NCBI GenBank assembly: GCA_014379965.1
Contig: JACMKU010000213.1
Span: forward strand, 1-64,000
DNA from: Chitinophagaceae bacterium
Lineage (GTDB): Bacteria; Bacteroidota; Bacteroidia; Chitinophagales; Chitinophagaceae
Length of the DNA: 64,000 nt
Reading direction: 5' to 3'
Below the pieces are notes generated by a model. It saw nothing but the letters and a program-made list of their open reading frames with translations, did not search any database and was not told the DNA's origin. Below are positions 25,443 to 34,273 of this stretch, piece after piece. A program made the position numbers and the translations under genes. The first letter of the stretch is position 1, and the number at the start of each line of letters is the position of its first letter.

Positions 25443-27167
25443 ATGCCCGATAGTGTCGATGTAAATATTAATACGGATGGAAAAGAGCAACACAGCTATG
25501 ATGCCATCGTCATCGGTAGTGGCATTAGCGGCGGCTGGGCCGCAAAGGAGTTATGTGAAAAGGGTTTGAAGACACTTGTATTGGAACGTGGAAGAAACAT
25601 TGAGCACTTGAAAGATTATCCTACGATGAACATGTCAACCTGGGACTTCGCGCATCGTGGCAGAATCACCAAGGAGACAAGGGATCAAAACCCACTTATC
25701 AGCAGAGGGGCCGGATATGATGCAACGACAAAACATTTCTTTATAAACGACAAGGACCATCCATACATCCAGGAGAAACCGTTCGACTGGATAAGGGGCT
25801 ACCAGGTAGGCGGTAAATCGCTAATCTGGGGGCGCAGTTGCCAGCGATGGAGTGACTGGGACTTCTCTGCTCCAGAGCGTTATGGCTATGCCGCCGACTG
25901 GCCGATCAGGTACAGCGACATTGCGCCATGGTATAGTCACACAGAGAAATTCATTGGAGTGTGTGGAAGTCGCGAGAATATCGAATCGATGCCGGATGGC
26001 GAATTCCTCCCTTCTATGGAGTTCAACACAGTAGAGAAACATTTCAAAGACGTAGTCTGGAAAAAGTACAATCGATATTACATCCCAGGCCGCTGGGCAC
26101 ACATAACCGAACCTCAGCCAATTCATGTTGAACAAGGCCGTGGGCTTTGCCTTAATAGGGACCTTTGCATGCGCGGCTGTCCTTTCGGTGCATATTTCAG
26201 TTCTGTAACGTCGACGCTTCCCTGGGCGAAAAAGACGGGCAACCTGACTATCAGGCCGCATTCTGTAGTGCATTCCGTGATTTATGATGAGAAAAAAGGT
26301 AAGGCCACTGGCGTGAGAGTCATAGATGCAAATACCAAGCAAGCCACCGAATACTTTGCCAATATCATTTTCGTGAATGCATCAGCACTCAACAGCAATC
26401 TAATCCTGCTGAACTCAACCTCAAATCGCTTCCCCAAAGGACTCGGGAACGACAGCGAGCTAATGGGAAAATACATTTGCTTTCATAATTACCGGGGAAG
26501 CATGAATGCAGAATTTGACGGCTTGGAAGACAAGTATTACAAAGTGAAGCGGCCGGCCGAATGCGTGATACCTAACTTCCGCAATCTAAAGGAGAGGGAT
26601 ACGGACTTCCTTGGCGGGTACGTGATCTTCAGCGGTGGCTACCGACAGAAGTTGCATTATAACCAGCCTGATGGAATTGGCGCCGAGTACAAGGAACAAC
26701 TCTGCGAGCCTGGACCCTGGGGCATGTATATGTACATGCAGGGAGAGACCATACCGAAGAAAGAGAATCATGTGCGACTGAGCACAGACAAGAAGGATGA
26801 TTATGGAATGCCTCTTTTGATAACGTCAGTTGGTTACGATGATAATGACGATAAAATGGTAAAGGATTTTTTAGAGCAGGGAAGAGCGATGTTTGAAGCG
26901 GCGGGCGCAAAGAATATCAATGTTCATGATAATAAGCAACCCCCGGGTCTCGATATCCACGAGATGGGCGGAATCAGAATGGGCAGGGATCCAGAAACCT
27001 CCCTGTTGAACGAATGGAACCAATTACACCATTGCAAGAATGTATATGTTACAGATGGAGCGTGTATGACGAGTACGGGAAACCAGAGTCCATCAATATT
27101 ATATATGGCGTTCACGGCCCGTGCCGCGAATCATGCAGTGGAGGAATTAAAAAAAGGTAATCTATAA
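25443..27167 (+). CDS. GMC-family FAD oxidoreductase
   Basis: This 574-residue flavoprotein carries the FAD-binding motif AIVIGSGISGGWAAKELCEKG near residue 21 and a RGYQVGGKSLIWGRSCQRW block. The C-terminal GMC block (about 510-560) is HEMGGIRMGRD, then NVYVTDGACMTSTGNQSPSILYMAFTARAANHA. It belongs to the long-chain GMC group that includes bacterial sugar 3-dehydrogenases (glucoside to 3-ketoglucoside), usually periplasmic and linked to a partner. No signal peptide is visible, which is unusual for that group. Cysteines in NRDLCMRGCPFGAY may be of structural use. Context with Gfo/Idh and DoxX supports sugar oxidation. Confidence 0.9.
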   Translation: MPDSVDVNINTDGKEQHSYDAIVIGSGISGGWAAKELCEKGLKTLVLERGRNIEHLKDYPTMNMSTWDFAHRGRITKETRDQNPLISRGAGYDATTKHFFINDKDHPYIQEKPFDWIRGYQVGGKSLIWGRSCQRWSDWDFSAPERYGYAADWPIRYSDIAPWYSHTEKFIGVCGSRENIESMPDGEFLPSMEFNTVEKHFKDVVWKKYNRYYIPGRWAHITEPQPIHVEQGRGLCLNRDLCMRGCPFGAYFSSVTSTLPWAKKTGNLTIRPHSVVHSVIYDEKKGKATGVRVIDANTKQATEYFANIIFVNASALNSNLILLNSTSNRFPKGLGNDSELMGKYICFHNYRGSMNAEFDGLEDKYYKVKRPAECVIPNFRNLKERDTDFLGGYVIFSGGYRQKLHYNQPDGIGAEYKEQLCEPGPWGMYMYMQGETIPKKENHVRLSTDKKDDYGMPLLITSVGYDDNDDKMVKDFLEQGRAMFEAAGAKNINVHDNKQPPGLDIHEMGGIRMGRDPETSLLNEWNQLHHCKNVYVTDGACMTSTGNQSPSILYMAFTARAANHAVEELKKGNL

Positions 27168-27187
27168 ATATGTTTCACGCAAAGAAG

Positions 27188-27302
27188 GTTTCACGCAAAG
27201 ACGCAAAGATTCGCAAAGGCGCAAAAGGCTGCCACGAGTTGCAGACTTTTTGGCCTTGTAAGACTTCGCGTCCTTGCGAATCTTTGCGTCTTTGCGTGAA
27301 AC
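27188..27302. repeat. 35-bp inverted repeat of GCAAAGACGC words upstream of the GH43-like gene
   Basis: Left arm 27188-27222 and right arm 27268-27302 match at 33 of 35 positions, the outer 29 perfectly. They are built of 9-bp words (CGCAAAGAC, CGCAAAGAT). The loop is 45 nt. The stem ends 16 nt before the ATG of the next gene, so it lies in its leader. Similar GCAAAGACGC words occur in many bacterial intergenic regions in my experience. Confidence 0.92.
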
Positions 27303-27318
27303 AATTAATCAACGTAGC

Positions 27319-29157
27319 ATGAAAAAGACTAGTCAATACTGTAGGCGTCTACTCACCACTCACCGCTCACCACTCACTTTCCTGCTATTTCTATCCATCA
27401 TGAGTCCCGACCTGAATGCTCAAAAGCAACAATCCACCTATTGCAACCCCGTCAACATTGACTACGGCTATACCCCCATTCCTAACTTCAGTGATTGGGG
27501 ACGACATCGGGCAACGGCAGACCCAGTGGTTGTTAATTATAAAGGTGACTATTACTTATTCAGCACTAATCAATGGGGCTACTGGGTGAGCAATGATATG
27601 CTGAATTGGAAATTCAACTCCCGCAAATTCCTACGCCCCTGGCATAAGGGCATCTATGATGAGCTCTGCGCCCCAGCCGTTGGCATCATTGGCGATACGA
27701 TGCTCGTGTTTGGCTCTACTTACTCGAGCAACTTCACGATTTGGATGAGCACCAATCCAAAAGCTAATGAATGGAAGCCTCTCGTGGACTCATTCGAAAT
27801 TGGCGGATGGGACCCATCCTTCTTCACCGATGACGACGGTCGTTTCTATATGTATAATGGAAGTAGCAACAAATTTCCTATGTATGGTATTGAGTTGGAC
27901 CGGAAAACAATGAAGCCAATAGGAACGCGAAAGGAGATGTACTTACTCGAACATTGGCGCTATGGCTGGCAACGATTCGGCGAGAACATGGATAATACCT
28001 TCCTCGATCCCTTCATCGAAGGATCTCATATGACGAAATATAGGGGTAAATATTACTTGCAGTATGGCGCGCCAGGTACTGAATTCAGCGGGTATGCCGA
28101 TGGCCTCCTGGTTGGCGACAATCCACTTGGTCCATTTACTGCTGTATCGGATCCACTCAGTTATAAGTTGGGCGGATTCGTTAGAGGTGCTGGACACGGC
28201 GCTACCTTCGAAGACAATTTCAAAAACTTCTGGCATATCTCTACTACTGTGGTATCCGTGAAAAATACTTTCGAACGAAGGCTGGGAATGTGGCCAACAG
28301 GCTTCGACGCAAGCGGTATGATGTACTGCAATACTGCATTTGGCGACTACCCTCATTACCTTCCTTCCGCGACTCAACCGAAAGGCGAAGCTATCGCTCC
28401 CAATCCGGGCGCAGGTTATTTTACTGGCTGGATGTTGTTGAACTACAACAAGCCCGTGCAGGTCTCTTCCACATTGGGTGGCTATGCGGCGAACCATGCG
28501 GTAGACGAATTGATCAAGACATACTGGAGTGCTACCAGCGGCAACAAAGGCGAATGGATCCAATCCGATCTCGGCACTATATCCACCGTGAACGCCGTAC
28601 AGGTAAACTATGCGGATCAGGACGTTTCCTTTTCTAAAGAAATGGACAGTGTCTTCCTGGGGAAATCACTCGGCGTCTACCACCAGTATAAACTTCATTA
28701 TTCCACAGATGGAAAAAAATGGAACATCCTTGTCGACAAAAGTAACAATAGGACAGATGTTCCTCATGACTACGTTGAACTATCACAACCTGTGCAGGCG
28801 CGATATATCCGGCTGGAGAATATTGCCATGCCTACAGGCAAATTTGCCATCAGCGGTTTGCGCATATTCGGGAAAGGAAGCGGAAACAAACCGGATGTTG
28901 TGAAAGGCTTCATAGTACTAAGAACGGAAAAAGATAAACGAAGCGCATTCATCAAATGGCGTCCGGTGGATAATGCCTTCGCATATAACATCTACTATGG
29001 AACCCATCCCGAGAAACTCTACACCACTGTAATGGTGCATGCAAACAATGAATATTGGATGAAATCGATGGATTCCGAAGTGCCCTATTATTATTCAATT
29101 GAGGCAATCAACGAGAACGGAGTTTCAGCGAGGACTAAAGTAATCGAGGTGAAATAA
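27319..29157 (+). CDS. GH43-like glycosidase with discoidin (F5/8 C) and Fn3-like domains, secreted
   Basis: The ATG at 27319 is chosen over an upstream TTG at 27274, whose extension would be translated repeat. It gives 612 residues with a signal segment ending in LNAQ. A five-bladed propeller hydrolase domain covers about 30-360. Candidate acids are Asp in RATADPVVVNYKGDYYLFST, Asp in GGWDPSFFTDDDGRFYMYNG and Glu in PFIEGSHMTKYRGKYYLQYG. A discoidin-type domain (about 375-530) and a short Fn3-like domain follow. The signal peptide is partly encoded by a CTCACC-word array (TTHRSPLT). It is the first gene of a plus-strand unit with SGNH, GH97, GH3 and GH172. GH43 specificity is not predictable here. 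Confidence 0.82.
   Translation: MKKTSQYCRRLLTTHRSPLTFLLFLSIMSPDLNAQKQQSTYCNPVNIDYGYTPIPNFSDWGRHRATADPVVVNYKGDYYLFSTNQWGYWVSNDMLNWKFNSRKFLRPWHKGIYDELCAPAVGIIGDTMLVFGSTYSSNFTIWMSTNPKANEWKPLVDSFEIGGWDPSFFTDDDGRFYMYNGSSNKFPMYGIELDRKTMKPIGTRKEMYLLEHWRYGWQRFGENMDNTFLDPFIEGSHMTKYRGKYYLQYGAPGTEFSGYADGLLVGDNPLGPFTAVSDPLSYKLGGFVRGAGHGATFEDNFKNFWHISTTVVSVKNTFERRLGMWPTGFDASGMMYCNTAFGDYPHYLPSATQPKGEAIAPNPGAGYFTGWMLLNYNKPVQVSSTLGGYAANHAVDELIKTYWSATSGNKGEWIQSDLGTISTVNAVQVNYADQDVSFSKEMDSVFLGKSLGVYHQYKLHYSTDGKKWNILVDKSNNRTDVPHDYVELSQPVQARYIRLENIAMPTGKFAISGLRIFGKGSGNKPDVVKGFIVLRTEKDKRSAFIKWRPVDNAFAYNIYYGTHPEKLYTTVMVHANNEYWMKSMDSEVPYYYSIEAINENGVSARTKVIEVK
27349..27382. repeat. CTCACCACTCAC word array inside the GH43-like signal-peptide codons
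   Basis: Four copies of a CTCACCACT/CTCACCGCT-like word lie within the coding sequence and encode the polar segment before the hydrophobic core of the signal peptide. Related words lie at 24092-24120 (complement), 49521-49650 and 52558-52607. Confidence 0.75.
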
Positions 29158-29214
29158 GGTGAGTATTTTTTGACGTGGAGAATTTTGTAATTAAAAAATT
29201 TCGGAGGTAAGGTT

Positions 29215-29898
29215 ATGAAACATATATCTCTTTTCGTTTTATCACTGCTTGCTGTCATCCTGGTATCTGGACAACAGGAAAAAGCTGCGTATTATGATGA
29301 AATTAGGGAGCTCAAGAGACAGGATAGTCTCCGCGGCTTTCCCGCAAAGAAGTCGATCCTCTTTATCGGCAGCTCTTCCTTTACCATGTGGAAGGATGTT
29401 AAGGATAACTTCCCCGGCTACTCTATCATAAATCATGGCTTCGGCGGCTCCACATTGCTCGACGTTATCCATTATGTCAACGATATAGTTTCTGCCGCAT
29501 ATACCCGACAGATCATCATCTACTGTGGGGAAAACGATCTCGCCGCTGCCGATAGCGTCACAGATGTCATTGTCGCTGAAAGATTCAAGATGCTGTTTAA
29601 CCGGCTTCGTAAGAAGATAAAGAATATTCCAATCGTATATATTTCAATGAAACCGAGTCCTAGCCGACAGATGCTTCTCGGTAAAATGAGAGATGGAAAT
29701 GCACGCATACGCGCTTTTCTTAAGACTCAAAAGGCCACTTCCTATGTGGATGTATACAAGGAAATGATCGATGATGAGGGTAAGCCGATTCCAGAACTCT
29801 TCCTCGACGACAACCTACACATGAATAAGCAGGGATATGCCATCTGGCAGAAAATGTTAGCTCCCCATTTGATAAAGGAAAAGAAATTGGTGAAATAA
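29215..29898 (+). CDS. SGNH/GDSL-family hydrolase, secreted
   Basis: This 227-residue protein has a signal peptide (LFVLSLLAVILVSGQ). SGNH blocks are present: block I ILFIGSSSFTMW with the catalytic Ser in GSSS, block II GFGGSTLLDV (Gly), block III YCGENDLA (Asn), and block V DNLHMNKQGY (Asp/His). It would cleave esters, for example acetyl groups of a polysaccharide or lysophospholipid. It lies between GH43-like and GH97 genes, which fits glycan de-esterification. The close homologues described as GDSL lipases from Bacteroidota are of the same size. Confidence 0.9.
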   Translation: MKHISLFVLSLLAVILVSGQQEKAAYYDEIRELKRQDSLRGFPAKKSILFIGSSSFTMWKDVKDNFPGYSIINHGFGGSTLLDVIHYVNDIVSAAYTRQIIIYCGENDLAAADSVTDVIVAERFKMLFNRLRKKIKNIPIVYISMKPSPSRQMLLGKMRDGNARIRAFLKTQKATSYVDVYKEMIDDEGKPIPELFLDDNLHMNKQGYAIWQKMLAPHLIKEKKLVK

Positions 29899-29925
29899 TT
29901 CAGTTATCTAAACAAAATACAAACT

Positions 29926-31935
29926 ATGCGTAATGCCTTAAATAGGATGGTTGCCGCGGCTCATATAAGATACCATTGGCATCTTTATTTTTTCGCAATC
30001 CTATTATTTCCTGTAAGCTTGTGGTCACAGAAGCATACAGAGCTCACATCACCAGACGGTCAAATAGTGTTCACTCTCCACACTGAAGATGGGCCGCCAA
30101 CCTATTCCATAGAATTTCAAAAGATCCTGCTTATCGACAAATCATTAATGAGTGTCCATGTAAAAGACATTGGAACACTTCAGCAGGCTTACCTTGAAAA
30201 GCCGGCAGTCTTCAAAGAAATAAACGAAACCTATAAACTAATTGTCGGCAAAGCCAACCCGGTTCAAAATCGCGCGAGACAGGTAATTCTCTGGCTCGGC
30301 GATCGACGCAACCCAAACTACCATATTGGCCTTGAAGTACGCACCTTCAATGATGGCGTTGCCTTCAGATACTTGTTTGTTGGAAAAAAAGGTACCGCGT
30401 TTACGCTGCATGATGAGAAAACCGAGTTCAGATTTCCAAAGGAGCCAGTCGTGAAAGCCCTGATCTTACCAAACTTCACCAGTTCGCATGAAGGGTTGTA
30501 TACGACGGAATCCCTCAGCAAGATCAAGGAAGACACACTGATGGATATGCCAGCACTGTTTCGTTTTCCCGAAAACATCTATCTCGCAATTACCGAAGCG
30601 GCCCTGGATGATTATGCAGGAATGTACCTTGTCAAGCGTAATGGCGTAGTCAGAAGCCAACTCTCCCCGCTTCCGGCTGAACCCTCGACAATGGTTAAAG
30701 CAACGTATCCCCATAAAAGCCCCTGGCGCGTATTAATGATCAGCCAGCGAATAGGCGCATTGCTCGAATCGAATATCCTGACCAGCCTCAACGAACCCTC
30801 CGCTATCAAAGACCATAGCTGGATAAAGCCAGGCACGTCCACATTCCCCTGGTGGAATGGCACGGTTATACCTCCGGGCATCAAGGGTGGGAACAACTTC
30901 GAGACAAACAAATACTACATTGATTTTTGCGCAGCCAACAACATTACCTACCATACAATTGTCGAATATGACGGCCACGAGTGGTACACTAATGACGCTG
31001 GAAATTACCAACCAGGTCCCAATACCGATATAACGAAGCCCGTTGACGGCTTGGATATGAAGAAAATCTGTGATTATGGCAAGCAGAAAAATGTTGGAAT
31101 CAGGGTGTGGACCCACTGGAAGGCACTCTATCCTAAACTCGATGAAGCCTTCGCCTTGTTTGAGAAATGGGGTTTAAGCGGAATGATGGTCGACTTCATG
31201 GACCGGGACGACCAGGAGATGGTAAACATTCAAATGGAGATATTACGCAAAGCCGCCGCTCACCATCTTCACATACAGTTTCATGGTGCATACAAACCAA
31301 CGGGTCTTCACCGCACCTGGCCAAACGAGTTTACGAGGGAAGGCACACTTAACTATGAGCATCACAAATGGGACGACCTGGTCACACCAAATGCGGATCT
31401 CGACATTGCCTTCACACGTTTGCTCGCCGGATCAACCGATTATCATCTCGGTGGCTTCAGGGCACTGCCGTTCAAAAAATTCGTAGTCAGCAACACGCGC
31501 CCTTTCTCAATCGGTACTCGCTGCCATATGCTGGCCATGTACATCGTTCTTGAAAATTATCTGCCGATGGTCGGCGATGATCCCGAGGCGTATAATAACC
31601 AACCCGGATTCGAAGTACTAAAACAACTACCCGGTACTTGGGATGAAACAAAAGTCCCCGCGGCAGAAGTGGACCGATATGTATCTATTGCACGCCGAAG
31701 CGGAACGAAGTGGTATATTGGGACAATCAACGACAGTACAGCCAGGCAACTTGATATCGACTTATCGTTTATCGGTGCTGGCGATTACACGGCAACCGTC
31801 TATAGCGACGCTCCTGATTCGCATGAGCATGGTGATCATTTGACGACACAATCAATGACAGTCAACAGCAATATTAAGCTACGAGTTGTCCTCGCCCCCG
31901 GTGGAGGCAACCTGATAATTTTGAATAAAAAATAA
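29926..31935 (+). CDS. GH97-family glycoside hydrolase, secreted
   Basis: This 669-residue periplasmic enzyme has an N-terminal signal segment ending near SLWSQ. The GH97 N-domain (beta-sandwich, about 40-290) contains SPDGQIVFTLHTEDGPPTYSIEFQ and EVRTFNDGVAFRYLF. The catalytic barrel (about 295-560) contains NKYYIDFCAANNITYHTIVEYDG, GMMVDFMDRDDQEMV and FHGAYKPTGLHRTWPN, and a C-terminal beta domain follows. Asp in VDFMDRDD is at the position where retaining GH97 members carry their nucleophile, so a retaining alpha-galactosidase-like or related activity is more likely than the inverting SusB type. GH3 follows after 11 bp. Confidence 0.92.
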   Translation: MRNALNRMVAAAHIRYHWHLYFFAILLFPVSLWSQKHTELTSPDGQIVFTLHTEDGPPTYSIEFQKILLIDKSLMSVHVKDIGTLQQAYLEKPAVFKEINETYKLIVGKANPVQNRARQVILWLGDRRNPNYHIGLEVRTFNDGVAFRYLFVGKKGTAFTLHDEKTEFRFPKEPVVKALILPNFTSSHEGLYTTESLSKIKEDTLMDMPALFRFPENIYLAITEAALDDYAGMYLVKRNGVVRSQLSPLPAEPSTMVKATYPHKSPWRVLMISQRIGALLESNILTSLNEPSAIKDHSWIKPGTSTFPWWNGTVIPPGIKGGNNFETNKYYIDFCAANNITYHTIVEYDGHEWYTNDAGNYQPGPNTDITKPVDGLDMKKICDYGKQKNVGIRVWTHWKALYPKLDEAFALFEKWGLSGMMVDFMDRDDQEMVNIQMEILRKAAAHHLHIQFHGAYKPTGLHRTWPNEFTREGTLNYEHHKWDDLVTPNADLDIAFTRLLAGSTDYHLGGFRALPFKKFVVSNTRPFSIGTRCHMLAMYIVLENYLPMVGDDPEAYNNQPGFEVLKQLPGTWDETKVPAAEVDRYVSIARRSGTKWYIGTINDSTARQLDIDLSFIGAGDYTATVYSDAPDSHEHGDHLTTQSMTVNSNIKLRVVLAPGGGNLIILNKK

Positions 31936-31946
31936 AAACTAATAAG

Positions 31947-34247
31947 ATGTACAGCACACGTATTCCTCTAATCTTCTTCGCCATTTTATTGAGCCAGTTA
32001 ATCTCGGCGCAAACAACGCCTGCTGCTTCCGCTAATGCGAAAATGAAAACATTCGTCGATGCGCTGATGAAGAAAATGACACTGGATGAGAAAATCGGCC
32101 AACTCAACCTGCCCGGCTCCGGCGATATCGTTACGGGCCAGGCTGGCAACTCCGACATCGCGAAAAAGATAAAAGAGGGAAAGGTAGGCGGCCTCTTCAA
32201 CATCAAGTCCGTCGCCAAGATCAAAGACGTACAGAAGATCGCCGTTGAGCAGAGTCGATTGAAAATACCGCTGATATTCGGTATGGATGTGATCCATGGT
32301 TACGAGACGGTATTTCCCATTCCACTTGGATTATCGTGCAGTTGGGATATGCAGGCGGTTGAAAGGAGCGCACGTATCGCGGCCATCGAGGCAAGTGCAG
32401 ATGGAATCTGTTGGACATTTTCTCCAATGGTAGACATCGCACGTGACGCCCGTTGGGGAAGGATAGCGGAAGGAAGTGGAGAAGATCCCTATCTCGGATC
32501 GCAGATAGCGAAGGCAATGGTGAAAGGATACCAGGGCAATGATCTTTCACTCAACAATACGATAATGGCCTGCGTGAAACATTTTGCATTGTATGGCGCG
32601 GCAGAAGCCGGCAGGGACTATAACACGACCGACATGAGCCACCAACGAATGTATAACGACTATCTTCCTCCTTACAAAGCTGCGACAGATGCTGGTGCAG
32701 GCAGCGTGATGGCCTCATTTAACGAGATTGATGGAATACCCGCTACCGCTAATAAATGGTTGCTTACAGATGTATTGCGCAAGCAATGGGGCTTCAAAGG
32801 TTTTGTGGTTACGGATTACACCGGCATCAATGAGATGATCGACCATGGCATGGGAGATCTGCAGAACGTTTCAGGGCTGGCATTGAAAGCAGGTATCGAT
32901 ATGGACATGGTGGGTGAGGGGATATTGACGACAATAAAAAAATCATTACAGGAAGGAAAGGTTACTATCCAGCAGATCGATGCTGCCTGCAGGCGCATCC
33001 TCGAGGCTAAATACAAATTGGGATTGTTCGAAGACCCGTACAGGTATTGTGATGAACAGCGGGCGAAGACTGAAATCTTCACCGACGCGCATCGCAAAGA
33101 AGCACGAGAGATCGCAGCACAGAGTTTCGTGCTGTTGAAGAATCAGCAGAACGTACTCCCCCTAAAAAAATCGGGTACGGTGGCTCTCATCGGACCGCTT
33201 GCCGACAACAAGGAAAACATGCCCGGCACATGGAGTGTTGCAGCCAACTTTGCCAACGCAACTTCGTTGCTCACTGGCCTCAAGGCCGTTGCTGGCAACA
33301 ATGTAAAGATCCTGACCGCAAGAGGTTCTAACCTCGATGAGGATAGTGTATTCGAGGAGAGAGCTGGAATGTTTGGTAAATCGCTTCGACGTGATAGTCG
33401 CGCCGCGAATGTAATACTAGATGAAGCCTTAGCTATCGCCAACCAATCGGATGTCATCGTAGCCGCACTTGGTGAGTCATCAGAAATGAGCGGTGAAAGC
33501 AGCAGCAGAAGCAACATTGAGATTCCAAAGATTCAGCAAGACCTCCTTCGTGCTCTTTTAAAAACAGGCAAACCGGTTGTCCTTGTTTTGTTCACTGGGC
33601 GGCCACTCGCTTTGAAATGGGAACAGGAAAACGTTCCAGCTATCCTGAATGTGTGGTTCGGCGGATCCGAGGCCGGCTTTGCGATCGCGGATGTTCTCTT
33701 CGGCGATGTCAACCCATCAGGCAAATTGAGCACGACATTCCCACAGAACATAGGCCAGGTGCCCATATTTTATAGTCATAAGAATACGGGACGTCCACTA
33801 CCTTCCGGTCAGTGGTTTCAAAAGTTTCGTAGCAACTACTTAGATGTAAGTAATGAACCCTTGTACCCATTTGGATTTGGATTGAGTTATTCCAATTTCT
33901 CATACGGAGATATTAAACTGAGCAGTGTTGCCCTCAGGGGAAACCAGACACTCACAGCAAGCATTACTGTAACGAACAACGGTTCGGTTGCCGGTAAAGA
34001 GGTGGTACAACTATATATCCGGGACCTTATTGGAAGCGTGACGAGGCCCGTAAAAGAATTGAAAGGATTTCAAAAAGTGGAATTGAAGGCAGGTGAGACA
34101 AAGACAGTGACCTTTTCAATCACTACCAATGATCTCAAATTCTATAATTATGATTTGAAGTACGATTGGGAACCCGGAGAATTCGTGATCATGATCGGTG
34201 GCAATTCCCGCGATGTAAAAGAGGGAAAGGTCAACTGGAAGAAATAA
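31947..34247 (+). CDS. bglX: GH3-family beta-glucosidase (BglX-like), secreted
   Basis: This 766-residue protein has a signal peptide (IFFAILLSQLISAQ) and the full BglX layout: GH3 N-terminal barrel (about 35-370), C-terminal sandwich (about 400-620) and a fibronectin III-like domain (about 675-755: GKEVVQLYIRDLIGSVTRPVKELKGF). The nucleophile is the Asp in GFKGFVVTDYTGINEM. The usual acid/base region is ALGESSEMSGESSSRSNIEIP. It would remove terminal beta-linked glucose or related sugars from imported oligosaccharides in the periplasm. It follows GH97 closely and is followed by GH172. A second GH3 at 44100 is a diverged paralogue. Confidence 0.93.
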   Translation: MYSTRIPLIFFAILLSQLISAQTTPAASANAKMKTFVDALMKKMTLDEKIGQLNLPGSGDIVTGQAGNSDIAKKIKEGKVGGLFNIKSVAKIKDVQKIAVEQSRLKIPLIFGMDVIHGYETVFPIPLGLSCSWDMQAVERSARIAAIEASADGICWTFSPMVDIARDARWGRIAEGSGEDPYLGSQIAKAMVKGYQGNDLSLNNTIMACVKHFALYGAAEAGRDYNTTDMSHQRMYNDYLPPYKAATDAGAGSVMASFNEIDGIPATANKWLLTDVLRKQWGFKGFVVTDYTGINEMIDHGMGDLQNVSGLALKAGIDMDMVGEGILTTIKKSLQEGKVTIQQIDAACRRILEAKYKLGLFEDPYRYCDEQRAKTEIFTDAHRKEAREIAAQSFVLLKNQQNVLPLKKSGTVALIGPLADNKENMPGTWSVAANFANATSLLTGLKAVAGNNVKILTARGSNLDEDSVFEERAGMFGKSLRRDSRAANVILDEALAIANQSDVIVAALGESSEMSGESSSRSNIEIPKIQQDLLRALLKTGKPVVLVLFTGRPLALKWEQENVPAILNVWFGGSEAGFAIADVLFGDVNPSGKLSTTFPQNIGQVPIFYSHKNTGRPLPSGQWFQKFRSNYLDVSNEPLYPFGFGLSYSNFSYGDIKLSSVALRGNQTLTASITVTNNGSVAGKEVVQLYIRDLIGSVTRPVKELKGFQKVELKAGETKTVTFSITTNDLKFYNYDLKYDWEPGEFVIMIGGNSRDVKEGKVNWKK

Positions 34248-34273
34248 CTCCTCACGAGAGTAAACAATGCTTG

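Noticed and set aside
24092-27382. PhyH-DoxX-GMC unit as a transposon-like segment bounded by inverted words
   Set aside because: The words on the two sides are similar in type but do not align as one inverted repeat, and no mobility gene is present.
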